Shown here: one piece after another, positions 50,881-59,996 of the stretch | How positions within the stretch are numbered: the stretch's first letter is position 1 | Layout of the letters: each line of letters opens with the position of its first letter | Assembly (NCBI GenBank): GCA_934272745.1 | Contig: CAKQSI010000001.1 | Span: 46,112-110,111 of the forward strand | From: an uncultured Clostridia bacterium | GTDB lineage: Bacteria; Bacillota; Clostridia; Christensenellales; Borkfalkiaceae | Reading direction: 5' to 3' | DNA length: 64,000 nucleotides | Made by a program: the position numbers and the translations under genes | The notes under the pieces: model-generated | Told to the model about the DNA's origin: nothing | Databases searched by the model: none | What the model saw: only the letters and a program-made list of their open reading frames with translations

Positions 50881-53193
50881 CTATTTTTCCCAGATCTTGT
50901 CCAGCGCGAAAGCGGGCTGTGACGGAAACTTTGCCACAGGATCTTCCGTATTTTCGTAAAGGTTGTTTTCGTTGACGTACCCTTTGCCGGGAATAAGCGA
51001 AATCCGGTTATAGACGGTAAACGTCGAATTGTCGTTAAGGAGATATTTTCCGCCGAGGTTGACGTCGCGCAAAGTGTTATAGCACACCGCGGAAGAATTT
51101 TTCAAGACGAACATCGCGCCGCTGTCCCCCGGCTGCGAATCGCAACCGAGATTGATCGCCGTAAAGTCGGAATCGGTCGCCTGCACCAGCCGTTCGGAAG
51201 CAAAGCAGAACACGCTGTCCAGCACGGCGCCTTTCGCCCCGTCCAGCACGATAAAACGAGAAGAATACCGCGTCAGCGCGTAAACGTTGCCGTGCAGCAG
51301 ATTGCTGCGGGAAGCGTACGTTCCCCAGGCGTCGAAATCGGCAATTTCGGAGGGCAGTATTTTGGTAATACAGATAGCGTTTTGCAGACAACCGATTGCC
51401 TTTTGGTCTTTCCCCGCAAGGCGGATACCGACGTTATAGATAGCGCCCATCACCCTATACGCAAGGGCGTTTTCGGCGGAGTCTGCCAGATCTACGCCGT
51501 TGTACACTCCTTCCAGATACAGGTTTTCGGCATAGGTGTTTTTGCCTGTCGCGCGCACCGTAAAGTTGTATTTTGGCAGCGTTTCGGGTTTATAAACGGT
51601 AGAAAACAGATTGATCTCCGGACAGGAAACGCGCAGCCCGGTCACCCCGCAGTTATCCCCCGCAAGGGTGATCAGCGCGGGCGCCGTATCGGGATCGGTT
51701 TGGTTCTTTCCGTAATAATTCAGTATCAGAGTGCCGCGATTGTTACCCAGTTGGTCGCGGCTTAAGACAGCCGAGCCGCGCAGTTCCGTCCCGGCATACA
51801 CCGTAACGGGGGCTTCCATACGATAATATCCTGCGGGAAGATAGACGAACCCTCCGCCGCCCTCTTTGGCGTCGTCCAATGCCGCCTGAATTGCCGCGGA
51901 ACAATCCTTTCTACCCGTTTTATCCGCTCCATAAAGAGTGACGTCATAAATTTTTCCGGCGATCTTTGCAGTCGTTTCGTCCGGACAAAGCAAGGTCGCC
52001 TCGTCCGCCGTGCGGGTATCCCAGTAAATGTTGGGACCTGCCACCGTGCCGGTCAGCGTCGCGCACGAAAACTGCACATGCCCGTCGGTAGCGGGAGAAT
52101 GATTGATCACCGCATATTCGCTTGCCGAAACCACGGCGTTATAAAACTGAATGCCCATGTTGACGTACATCTGTTCGATATAAATGCCGTAACGGGCGTC
52201 TTTGATTTGCAGATTGTAAAAACTGCCGATAAACGCCATGCTGTAAGTAGTGGCACGGTCGCCGGCGGTAAAGTAAATGCCGGTATGATAGCCGTCAAGC
52301 GCAACGTCGCGGATTTCCTGCCATTCCAGATCGCCTAAAATCATTCCGACCGAGTTCGCCCGGGTATAGGCAAGGATCTCTTCCCTTTGGGGCGCGTTGT
52401 ATTTTTCGCCGGCGTTTGCCCATACGTCCGGACCGAAATTCACCCCGCGGAAAGTTCCCACCTCGCTGGAGTTGGTCAGATGCGCTCCTTCCCTTAACAC
52501 GGTGCCTCGCACGTTTACTAAATGCAGCTGCTCGTGCGTGACCGATTTTAATGTGGAATGGCGGGTAACGGAAGCGCAGATCCCCTTATACGAATTGAGA
52601 AAAGTGACGTTTTTGACGGTGAACACGTTGTGCGCTTCGGTCACGATTCCGCCGGGAATTTCGATGGTATAACCGTAGGGCATAATCATGTCCGCATACT
52701 GATCGGGATAGAAAAAGGTAATGCCGATCAGCCCGGTGGAACCGTACATTCTTACAAGATTGACCGATTCCCCCACGTCGTCCGTCGTCGATTTTACGCC
52801 CGCTTTGATAACGGTGCCGTAGTCCCCTTTATACTCGTCCGGGCTGACGTAATCTCCGACCAGCGTAACGTAGGGCGCTATGGAAAGCCGCGCGGTCACC
52901 AGGTATTCCCCCGCGGGAAGATATACCGTACCGCCGCCTTTTGCCGCACAATCGTCAAGCGCATTCTGAATCCCCATAGAAGAAGACGTTTTTCCCGTCT
53001 TGTCCACGGCATAACCGTTTTCTGCCGTACAAACAACGTCGCAAACCGCTGCGTCACCGTTTTCGTATTTCACGGGATCCTCCTCCTTGCCGCCGACGGA
53101 CGGCAGAACCGGGCGATCGGTGCCGCACGCCGCAAAGAGCGCCGCGCATACCGAGATCAGCAACATAACGCCAAAAATCTTAATACCTTTCAC
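50881..53193 (-). CDS. Beta-helix lipoprotein with pectate-lyase-3-type domains
   Basis: A 770-residue lipoprotein; the lipobox FAAC gives Cys23. Two related right-handed beta-helix units are visible, each opening with the typical start: SMGIQNALDDCAAKGGGTVY with LPAGEYLVTARLSI, and DCSAAIQAALDDAKEGGGGF with VYLPAGYYRMEAPV. This is the Pectate_lyase_3/GH28-GH55-like fold found in polysaccharide lyases, hydrolases and phage tail spikes. Catalytic residues cannot be assigned by eye. It is last in the transporter unit, 12 bases after the small membrane protein gene. It probably binds or cuts the polysaccharide outside the cell. Confidence 0.82.
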   Translation of the reverse strand: MKGIKIFGVMLLISVCAALFAACGTDRPVLPSVGGKEEDPVKYENGDAAVCDVVCTAENGYAVDKTGKTSSSMGIQNALDDCAAKGGGTVYLPAGEYLVTARLSIAPYVTLVGDYVSPDEYKGDYGTVIKAGVKSTTDDVGESVNLVRMYGSTGLIGITFFYPDQYADMIMPYGYTIEIPGGIVTEAHNVFTVKNVTFLNSYKGICASVTRHSTLKSVTHEQLHLVNVRGTVLREGAHLTNSSEVGTFRGVNFGPDVWANAGEKYNAPQREEILAYTRANSVGMILGDLEWQEIRDVALDGYHTGIYFTAGDRATTYSMAFIGSFYNLQIKDARYGIYIEQMYVNMGIQFYNAVVSASEYAVINHSPATDGHVQFSCATLTGTVAGPNIYWDTRTADEATLLCPDETTAKIAGKIYDVTLYGADKTGRKDCSAAIQAALDDAKEGGGGFVYLPAGYYRMEAPVTVYAGTELRGSAVLSRDQLGNNRGTLILNYYGKNQTDPDTAPALITLAGDNCGVTGLRVSCPEINLFSTVYKPETLPKYNFTVRATGKNTYAENLYLEGVYNGVDLADSAENALAYRVMGAIYNVGIRLAGKDQKAIGCLQNAICITKILPSEIADFDAWGTYASRSNLLHGNVYALTRYSSRFIVLDGAKGAVLDSVFCFASERLVQATDSDFTAINLGCDSQPGDSGAMFVLKNSSAVCYNTLRDVNLGGKYLLNDNSTFTVYNRISLIPGKGYVNENNLYENTEDPVAKFPSQPAFALDKIWEK

Positions 53194-53205
53194 GATATTC
53201 TCCGT

Positions 53206-53379
53206 TTATTTCCGTTTACGAAGCACAACCGCCCCGACTATGATAACCGTAAGAGCGGCAAGCGCCGCCGCCAAGGACAGGTAGAATTCCGTCGTCAGCG
53301 GATCGACAATGATAAGACTTACCACGGACAGAACCAGAAGCACGACCGCGATTTTCACAAAATAGCCTAATTTATCCAT
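53206..53379 (-). CDS. Small membrane protein (57 aa) in the Opp operon
   Basis: A 57-residue protein starting MDKLGYFVKIAVVLLVLSVV. Two hydrophobic spans lie near residues 7-25 and 31-52, and it ends VVLRKRK, so both ends are probably inside the cell. The ATG overlaps the end of the OppF-like gene by 13 bases, a sign of translational coupling. The family is not recognised. A role as a small transporter subunit or assembly factor is possible but only by position. Confidence 0.65.
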   Translation of the reverse strand: MDKLGYFVKIAVVLLVLSVVSLIIVDPLTTEFYLSLAAALAALTVIIVGAVVLRKRK

Positions 53380-54368
53380 TCCGGCAATTCTCCCAGACGG
53401 CAGCATTTCACCCGCGTTCCGTCTTCAAAAGCGGTATACGTCACCTTGTTTTTGCACTTTTCTTCCGCATAAGGACACCTGTCGAAAAATACGCAGCCCT
53501 GCGGACGATTTTCGAGCGAGGTGACTTCCATCGACTTGATGGGAATGGATTTCTCCTTTTTGGCGATAACGGGATCGGGCACGGGCACCGCGGAAAGCAG
53601 CGCCTGCGTGTACGGGTGACGGGGATGATTGAGAATGCTTTGTACCCGCCCGTATTCCACGATCTCGCCCAGATACATGACGCAGATCTTGCCGTTTTTC
53701 GCGATATACTTCGCCGTCGCAAGATCGTGCGTGATATAGACGAACGAGATACCGAATTTTTCGTTGAGTTCGCACATCAGATTGAGAATGGAGAGCCGCA
53801 TGGAAACGTCGATCATACTGACCGGTTCGTCCGCAACGATGAGTTTGGGCTCCAGCGAGATCGCTCTTGCCATCAGCACGCGCTGGCGCTGTCCGCCGGA
53901 CAGCATATGCGGGAATTTCTGTAAATAGAGTTCGGGCGGATGCAGCCCCACGGTAGTAAAAATATCGTGGATTTTCGCCTCGGCCTCGGCTTCCGTAATG
54001 TGCTTGTAATGGTGCTGGATGGGCGCCAGCATGGATTGATAAATGGTTTTTACCGGATTGAGCGCGGCATAACTGTCCTGCTGGACAAACTGCACCAGCT
54101 CCCGCGTTTTCGCAAACCCGGACAGGTTGAACGCGTACAGGTTTTTCCCTTCGAAATCCACTTCTCCGGAAGTGGGTTTCAGCAGTCCGGTGATAATTTT
54201 GCCGACGGTGGTTTTTCCGCAGCCGGACTCCCCTACCACCGCGACGATTTCGCCCGCCGCGACCGAAAGATTGATGTCACGCAAAACTTCGATCACTTTG
54301 GTACCGAACAGCCCCTCTTTCTTTTCAAAGGACATGTTCAGGTTTTTCAGCTCGATTATATTACTCAT
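53367..54368 (-). CDS. Opp/Dpp-type ABC transporter ATPase (OppF-like)
   Basis: A 333-residue ATPase. Walker A GESGCGKTT is near residue 46, signature LSGGQRQRV near 159, Walker B KLIVADEP, and the H-loop YITHDLATAKY. The C-terminal oligopeptide-transporter domain has the cysteine cluster CVFFDRCPYAEEKCKN and VKCC, which in relatives binds an iron-sulfur cluster. It works with the OppD-like ATPase encoded just upstream, overlapping by eight bases. In a carbohydrate locus this family often imports oligosaccharides rather than peptides. Confidence 0.93.
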   Translation of the reverse strand: MSNIIELKNLNMSFEKKEGLFGTKVIEVLRDINLSVAAGEIVAVVGESGCGKTTVGKIITGLLKPTSGEVDFEGKNLYAFNLSGFAKTRELVQFVQQDSYAALNPVKTIYQSMLAPIQHHYKHITEAEAEAKIHDIFTTVGLHPPELYLQKFPHMLSGGQRQRVLMARAISLEPKLIVADEPVSMIDVSMRLSILNLMCELNEKFGISFVYITHDLATAKYIAKNGKICVMYLGEIVEYGRVQSILNHPRHPYTQALLSAVPVPDPVIAKKEKSIPIKSMEVTSLENRPQGCVFFDRCPYAEEKCKNKVTYTAFEDGTRVKCCRLGELPEWIN

Positions 54369-55383
54369 CGCGGGTCACCTGCTGTTGATATAAAAAGCAT
54401 TTTACCTTGTGTCCGCCGGGGAAAATTTCCGTGGGAGGTTCCGAATTTCGGCATACGTCCATACATTTTTCGCACCTCGGGTGAAATCTGCAGCCGCTTG
54501 GCATATTCATAAGATTGGGCGGATCGCCGGGCAGCGGACGAAGCTGCGCCACGTTTTTATTGATTGCCGGCGTGGAATTGATCAACCCCCTGGTATAGGG
54601 ATGATACATTTTGGAAAAGACGTCTTCCACCGTGCCGTATTCCGCGATCTGTCCTCCGTACATGACGCCCATATAGTCGGCATATTTCGCAACGACCGCA
54701 ATGTCGTGCGTCAAAAGCAACATGGCGATATTCATTTCCCGGTTGACTTTTTGCAAAAGTTTGAAAATAAAGTCCTGCGTAATGACGTCGAGCGCCGTCG
54801 TCGGCTCGTCCAGAATGATCAGTTTCGGGTCGAGCAGCAGCGAAAACGCAATCATCACGCGCTGTTTCATTCCGCCGGAAAGTTCGTGCGGGTAGGCGTT
54901 CATGACGCGTTCCGCGTCCAGATTGACAAATTCCAGAAGATAACGGATGCGTTCCTTCGCGTCCTCTTTGGTCAGTTTTTTGCGTTCCTTTTTGGGCTTG
55001 TAATTTTCATGCACCTGCATGGTTTCGTAAAACTGATTGAAAATGTTTACGACGGGGTTCAGCGAACTTTGCGCGCCCTGAAACACCATGGAGATCTGCT
55101 GCCAGCGGAAGTCGTTCAACCGGTTTTCGTCCAGCTTTGCGACGTCGGTCACGCTTCCGTCCGGGGCGTAATACAACACTTCTCCTTCAACGATTTTTCC
55201 GGGAGAAGAAATACAATTCAGAAGAGCCGAAGCGACGGTGGTTTTCCCGCTGCCGGACTCCCCCACCAGCGCGGTAATCTTCCCCGCGGGGATATCGAAA
55301 TCAACCCGATCGACCGCCTTGAGGGAAAATTTCCGCATCTGATACTCGATAGATACGTTTTTGATCTGTACGATATTTTCCAT
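54361..55383 (-). CDS. Opp/Dpp-type ABC transporter ATPase (OppD-like)
   Basis: A 340-residue ATPase starting MENIVQIKNVSIEYQMRKFS with GGAG seven bases ahead; in-frame ATGs further up overlap the permease. It has Walker A GESGSGKTTV, signature LSGGMKQRV, Walker B KLIILDEPTTALD and the H-loop LLLTHDIAV. The C-terminus has the cysteine-containing CRFHPRCEKCMDVC cluster of the family. It pairs with the OppF-like ATPase downstream. Confidence 0.93.
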   Translation of the reverse strand: MENIVQIKNVSIEYQMRKFSLKAVDRVDFDIPAGKITALVGESGSGKTTVASALLNCISSPGKIVEGEVLYYAPDGSVTDVAKLDENRLNDFRWQQISMVFQGAQSSLNPVVNIFNQFYETMQVHENYKPKKERKKLTKEDAKERIRYLLEFVNLDAERVMNAYPHELSGGMKQRVMIAFSLLLDPKLIILDEPTTALDVITQDFIFKLLQKVNREMNIAMLLLTHDIAVVAKYADYMGVMYGGQIAEYGTVEDVFSKMYHPYTRGLINSTPAINKNVAQLRPLPGDPPNLMNMPSGCRFHPRCEKCMDVCRNSEPPTEIFPGGHKVKCFLYQQQVTRDE

Positions 55384-55396
55384 ACCCATTCTCCGC

Positions 55397-56326
55397 TCAG
55401 TTGGAACGCAGACGCGGATTGAGCACCACGTCCAGTCCGTTTGCAAGCAGCGTAACGCCGGCTTGGAACAGCACGATGAACAGCACCGGCATCAGCCAGA
55501 AGAAAATAGCGTCCGGATTCATGATATATGCCTGCGAAGAATTGAGAATGGCGCCCCAGTTGGTGTGATCGTACGCAACGACGCCCAGCATCATGATGCC
55601 GACCGAAGCCGTAATGGCGTTGCGCATGATCATGATAAAGTTTACCACCACGTAGGAGGCGATATTCGGCAACAGTTCGTTAAAAACGATATGTCCTTTG
55701 GAAAGGTTCATCACCTTGCAGATCTGGATATAATCGCGTTCCCGAATGGAAATGACCTGACTGCGCACGGCGCGGCAAAGTCCCGCCCATGAAAATACGG
55801 ACAAAATGAGCGAGAACACGGCGACGTCCGTAATGGTGGTCACCTGCGCTAAAACCAGCATGATCGGGAAAGTAGGCACCGTCATAAACAGGTTGGTGAT
55901 CGTCATGATGATTTTGTCCGGTATTCCGCCCAGAAGTCCGGATATAAGACCCAGAACCACGCCGATGGTAACGGTAAACAGTCCGGTCAGAAAGGCGATG
56001 GAAAGAACGGAAGACGAGCCTGCGATCAGTCTGCGCAGAAGATCTCTCCCCAATTCGTCCGTGCCGAGCGGATGTTTTGCCGAAGGTTTTGCAAGCATAT
56101 TGTACGGATCGGGCGTCGTATCATACGGCAGCACGCGGGTCAGCACGATCAGCATAAACAGGAAAAACATCATGATGACGAACCCTGCCGTCGCCTGCCG
56201 GTTTTCAAACAGCAGTTTGAAAAAACCGCCGATCCGTTTCATCAACTTACAAAAACCGCGTTTCAGCGATCGCATCGCGGACTTGAATTTATTCTCTTTG
56301 GTTTGTATTTCCCGATCGTTCGGCAT
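55397..56326 (-). CDS. Opp/Dpp-type ABC transporter permease (OppC-like)
   Basis: A 309-residue membrane permease. The start MPNDREIQTKENKF has AGGAG upstream and lies one base from the OppB stop. It has an N-terminal span near 45-65 (TAGFVIMMFFLFMLIVL), the OppC motif HPLGTDELGRDLLRRL and five further spans. The EAA-type coupling loop is AVRSQVISIRERDYIQICKV. It forms the membrane channel with the OppB-like protein. Confidence 0.93.
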   Translation of the reverse strand: MPNDREIQTKENKFKSAMRSLKRGFCKLMKRIGGFFKLLFENRQATAGFVIMMFFLFMLIVLTRVLPYDTTPDPYNMLAKPSAKHPLGTDELGRDLLRRLIAGSSSVLSIAFLTGLFTVTIGVVLGLISGLLGGIPDKIIMTITNLFMTVPTFPIMLVLAQVTTITDVAVFSLILSVFSWAGLCRAVRSQVISIRERDYIQICKVMNLSKGHIVFNELLPNIASYVVVNFIMIMRNAITASVGIMMLGVVAYDHTNWGAILNSSQAYIMNPDAIFFWLMPVLFIVLFQAGVTLLANGLDVVLNPRLRSN

Positions 56327-56327
56327 A

Positions 56328-57389
56328 TCAGTTACTTCTCCTGACTCTGGGATCCACCAGCGGGTAAATAAGGTCGGCAATCAGGTTTGCAACGATGATC
56401 ATAACCGACGTAAAAAACAAAATTCCCACAACGACAAAGTAATCGCGCGCGCCGATATACGTCGCAAGTTGCAGACCGAGTCCCGGATAGGAGAAAATAG
56501 ATTCGATCAGCGTCGAGCCGCCGAAAATTCCCGCAAAGGAAATGGCGATGGACGTAACGAGCGGCAACATGGCGTTGCGGCGGATATACTTGCTTACGAT
56601 AATTTTATTGGGGATTCCTCTTGCTCTGGCGGCGTTGACGTAATCTTCCCCCAGCACCGACACGGCGGAACCGCGCATCATCAGCGCCCAGGACGCCGTC
56701 TGCACGATCACCATAGACAAGATCGGCAAGACGGAATGCCACATCAGATCGATAACCGCGGGCAGTCCGTTATTGATATCTCTTGCCCCCGATAAAGGAA
56801 ACCACTTTAACGTGCAGCCGAAGACGTACAAAAACACCAGCCCCCAAAGATAATCGGGCACGGCGCTGGACACGACGATGTACGAAGTCATCGCGGCGTC
56901 TTTGGCGGGCGTGCGCTTCCATGCCATATTCGACCCCAGCGTAATGCCGAGAAAGAACGAAATCAGGAGCGCGAACGCGGAAATGAACAACGTATAGGGC
57001 AAAAACTGTTTGATGACCGAATTCGCCGTGACGTCTTTGATATAAATGGAAGTCCCCAGATTGCCGTGTGCAAGGTTGGAAATATAATTCCAGAGTTGTG
57101 CGAAAACGTTGGCTTTCGGATCGTAACCGAGGATCTCCACCGCCAGTTTATATGCTTCTTCCAGCGAAATACCGCGCTGCAAAACCAGCTGCTGCGCATA
57201 CTGATCCACCGAATTGGTAGGCGTCAGCATTAAAACGAGAAAGGTCAGCATGGTGGCAAAAACCACATTCAGGAGCGCAAATCCTATTTTTTGAAAGAAA
57301 TACCGGTTGCGGTAGAAAAATTCCCCTACCGCACATCCTATTTTTTTACTTTTTTCTTTGAACGTTGCCGTTTTTTCTGCGTTTTTCAT
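56328..57389 (-). CDS. Opp/Dpp-type ABC transporter permease (OppB-like)
   Basis: A 353-residue permease with six spans. The first is near residues 33-55 (KIGFALLNVVFATMLTFLVL). The OppB motif HGNLGTSIYI lies near 109, and the coupling loop GEDYVNAARARGIPNKIIVS near 250. The end DLIYPLVDPRVRRSN is typical. It is three bases downstream of the solute-binding protein gene and co-transcribed with it. Confidence 0.93.
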   Translation of the reverse strand: MKNAEKTATFKEKSKKIGCAVGEFFYRNRYFFQKIGFALLNVVFATMLTFLVLMLTPTNSVDQYAQQLVLQRGISLEEAYKLAVEILGYDPKANVFAQLWNYISNLAHGNLGTSIYIKDVTANSVIKQFLPYTLFISAFALLISFFLGITLGSNMAWKRTPAKDAAMTSYIVVSSAVPDYLWGLVFLYVFGCTLKWFPLSGARDINNGLPAVIDLMWHSVLPILSMVIVQTASWALMMRGSAVSVLGEDYVNAARARGIPNKIIVSKYIRRNAMLPLVTSIAISFAGIFGGSTLIESIFSYPGLGLQLATYIGARDYFVVVGILFFTSVMIIVANLIADLIYPLVDPRVRRSN

Positions 57390-57392
57390 TAC

Positions 57393-59309
57393 TCAATCTC
57401 TCGGAACGATCCTGCCCAGCGAATATGCCGTCGCCTGACCGAAGTACAGGTTGAGATTCTGTACCGAAGCATAATCCGGATCGTCATAAGTAAAGATTTT
57501 GGTGATATTTCTGTTTTCCGCAAACAGATCCGCGCAAGGCAGATTTCCGATGCGGTCAAGATTGAAGAACGATCCCGTCACATTGTTGTAAAAATTGACG
57601 CCGTAATTCTTTTCCGCAAATCCGACGGCAAGATCCGCCGTAATTTCGCGCAGTTTGCTACCGGAATAGGTGTAAATTTTTTCGTAAGCGTTCCAGGCAC
57701 GGAAGGTTCCGCTGCCGTCCGCCTTGTTGAGTACCAGCGTGTAGTGTCCGTCGCTTTCGCTGACCGGAAGATGCATCATCGCCGCGTCCATCTGCGAGTA
57801 CAGATGTTTGAACGCGCCGCCCGGGTGATTTCCCCAGGAATTGAGCGCCGTAAAGTACAGCATAAAGTCGTATTCCGAATCGGTAATGCGCGAATTTGCC
57901 AGTAACGTGGTGGGCGATTCGGTCGATTTCAAGGTGACTTCGATGCCGAACTTTCCCAACATAGACTGTACCGTAGTGGCAATGGAAGTAAAGGGGGAAC
58001 CTTCGATATACCCTAAGGTAAGCGAAACCTTTTTGCCGCTTTGGTCGCGCCATTCGTTACCGACCTTGCTCCATCCCGCTTTTGTCAGAAGTTCCGCCGC
58101 TTTTTCCTGATTGTACTCGTACTTTTTCAGTTTGTCGAAATCGTCCGGATCAAGGTATTTTTCGGCTTCGTAACTGCAGATCCCGGACATAGAATCCCAC
58201 GTTACCTGCGCGTAGGGGTTCGCCGTCGCGGTGATAAGGTCGCGGTCAAAGACGTACTGAAACGCCTCGCGCACGTCGTCGCTTTCCCAAACGGGCTTTT
58301 CCAGATTGAACAGGCAACCGAGCGTTCCCTGATCGAGAATTTTATAATGTGCGAGCGATCCGTTTTGCGACAAAATGCTTTCCAGAATGGTCTTCATGGG
58401 CGTTCCGTCGGCGTAATCGATCTCCCCCGCCGTCAGCATCTGATTTGCTACGGCAGCCGTCGGCTGATAGGTCACCTCGATGCGATCGAATCCCGGCGTG
58501 TCGAGATAATACTTCTCGTTCCGCACCAGAATCATCTGCGTTTCGGTATAACTCTGCAGTTTATACGGTCCGGTCGCGGGATACTGTCCGTCTACTTTAT
58601 ACGCGCGATAAGCGGTATAAATTTCGCCGAAGCGCGTCGCGGCGTCGCCGTCCCAGTCTTTGTCGAAATAGGCAACGTTTCTGGAGGGGGATTTTACCGG
58701 ACATTGATCCAGACTGTCCGTCAATTCGATGGCACGGTCAACAAAATCCTTAAAAATATGATAAGGCACCGAGCCGATTTTTGTCGCCTGCGCAAGCAGA
58801 ATATTTTTGGCTTCGTCGCTCGGTTCCAGATACTCCTTCCAGGTAATAACGAAGGTCTTGTCGTTCACTTCGGTCAACCCCTGCATATAACCGGTCGCCT
58901 CATCGTGATTCAGGTACCAGCAGCCCATAATGTCTTTGGAGATAACGGGATATCCGTCGTGCCAGTACGCGTTGTCGCGCAATTTTACCGTGGTTTTGTT
59001 GCCGTCGTGCGTAAAACTCTCGGCAAGCAGCATCACGATCTCGTCCGTGGTACGAACGTATTGCGCCAATCCTTCCAGTCCGAAAATAACCAAAGGGCCG
59101 CCGTCCGCTCCGCAGTTATAATGCGTACCGATCCCTGTTTTTGTCCAGGAACCGAAAATGCGCAGCGTTTTATCTTTATTGGTACCGGGTTTTGTTCCGT
59201 AACCGTCATACCCCACGGGATTTTTCTGACAGGCGGCGAACAAGGTGCCGACGAGAAGCACGACCATCAGCATCGCCATTCCTCTGATCATACGGTAAAA
59301 CTTTTTCAT
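57393..59309 (-). CDS. ABC transporter solute-binding lipoprotein (SBP family 5)
   Basis: A 638-residue lipoprotein; the signal peptide ends with FAAC and Cys27. It is a family-5 binding protein: TVKLRDNAYWHDGYPVISKD near 100, ATGPYKLQSYTETQMILVRN near 245, VREAFQYVFDRDLITA in the middle, and AAELLTKAGWSKVGNEWRDQ later. This family mostly binds oligopeptides but in Bacillota and Thermotogae also oligosaccharides. It is the first gene of the transporter operon, directly behind a promoter with the TGACAACGTTGTCA operator, which argues for a sugar ligand. At 638 residues it is longer than the ~540 usual for the family. Confidence 0.92.
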   Translation of the reverse strand: MKKFYRMIRGMAMLMVVLLVGTLFAACQKNPVGYDGYGTKPGTNKDKTLRIFGSWTKTGIGTHYNCGADGGPLVIFGLEGLAQYVRTTDEIVMLLAESFTHDGNKTTVKLRDNAYWHDGYPVISKDIMGCWYLNHDEATGYMQGLTEVNDKTFVITWKEYLEPSDEAKNILLAQATKIGSVPYHIFKDFVDRAIELTDSLDQCPVKSPSRNVAYFDKDWDGDAATRFGEIYTAYRAYKVDGQYPATGPYKLQSYTETQMILVRNEKYYLDTPGFDRIEVTYQPTAAVANQMLTAGEIDYADGTPMKTILESILSQNGSLAHYKILDQGTLGCLFNLEKPVWESDDVREAFQYVFDRDLITATANPYAQVTWDSMSGICSYEAEKYLDPDDFDKLKKYEYNQEKAAELLTKAGWSKVGNEWRDQSGKKVSLTLGYIEGSPFTSIATTVQSMLGKFGIEVTLKSTESPTTLLANSRITDSEYDFMLYFTALNSWGNHPGGAFKHLYSQMDAAMMHLPVSESDGHYTLVLNKADGSGTFRAWNAYEKIYTYSGSKLREITADLAVGFAEKNYGVNFYNNVTGSFFNLDRIGNLPCADLFAENRNITKIFTYDDPDYASVQNLNLYFGQATAYSLGRIVPRD

Positions 59310-59340
59310 TTTGCCTCCGCAATCACGAAATTTCTTGTTA

Positions 59341-59354
59341 TGACAACGTTGTCA
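59341..59354. promoter_or_regulatory. Operator at the transporter operon promoter
   Basis: TGACAACGTTGTCA, identical to the site at 41068. It begins nine bases downstream of the -10, so binding would block transcription initiation. Confidence 0.87.
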
Positions 59355-59363
59355 TTTTTCTGT

Positions 59364-59392
59364 ATTATAACACAGGAAGTACTGCTTGTCAA
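59364..59392 (-). promoter_or_regulatory. Promoter of the Opp transporter operon
   Basis: TTGACA, 17 bases, TATAAT on the minus strand; the operator follows directly. The gap from 59393 to 59823 holds no recognisable gene. Confidence 0.9.
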
Positions 59393-59823
59393 TACTTATT
59401 TTAAGATTTTACGACACTTTTTATTGCTTTTTTTGGCAAAAACCGGCAAAATACCCCTTCCCCATAAAATCCGCGGCTGTTTTCCCTCCGGCAAACGCTC
59501 CGGGCGCGGAATTCCTTCTTCTTTCCGCGGGCGCTCTCCCGGCGGCGCCCGTAAAAGCCGCCGCAGGACTGCTGCATCGATTTTTATTTTGCGTAAACAA
59601 AAAGGCGGATCGGTCTTTATTTTTGCTCCGCCGCAGAGCATTTGTATTTACTGCGCGCCGGACAAGGATAGGAACGTGCCGGACAGTTTTCAGGGGCGTG
59701 TTTGTTTTGCGTTTTTCTCCGGCAAAAAGCCGGAAATTTTCCCCCTTGCCGGGAAAAATGCCCGTTAAGTGGTCACCGGATTAAAAAATGTGAGAAAATA
59801 CACACTTTCCCCCTATAAAACAC

Positions 59824-59852
59824 TTGAAAAACACAGGCGTTCGTGCTATAAT
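59824..59852 (+). promoter_or_regulatory. Promoter of the large surface lipoprotein gene
   Basis: TTGAAA, 17 bases, TATAAT. The leader to the ATG at 60033 is about 175 bases. Confidence 0.85.
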
Positions 59853-59947
59853 TTACCTGTATGCTGACGGCATATAATAATGATACGCGCGCGTGTGGAT
59901 CTTTTCCCCGCGCAAAAAAATCGGGCGCCCCGTTTTCATTTCAATCC

Positions 59948-59974
59948 TTTTGCCGTAACCCGGCAAAATTTTTT
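59948..59974 (+). terminator. Attenuator-like hairpin in the lipoprotein leader
   Basis: TTTTGCCG-TAACC-CGGCAAAA followed by TTTTTT, about 115 bases after the promoter and 60 bases before the start codon. No plus-strand gene precedes it, so it would control this gene. Confidence 0.7.
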
Positions 59975-59987
59975 AGCGATTAGTATA

Positions 59988-59996
59988 CCCCCCCCC
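59988..59996. repeat. C9 homopolymer upstream of the lipoprotein start
   Basis: Nine C in a row between the attenuator hairpin and the ribosome site (AAGGAG at 60021), about 36 bases before the ATG. Confidence 0.85.

Noticed and set aside
59386..59784. 132-codon plus-strand frame in the gap after the transporter promoter
   Set aside because: No ribosome site or promoter, no recognisable domain; overlaps the -35 of the minus-strand promoter.
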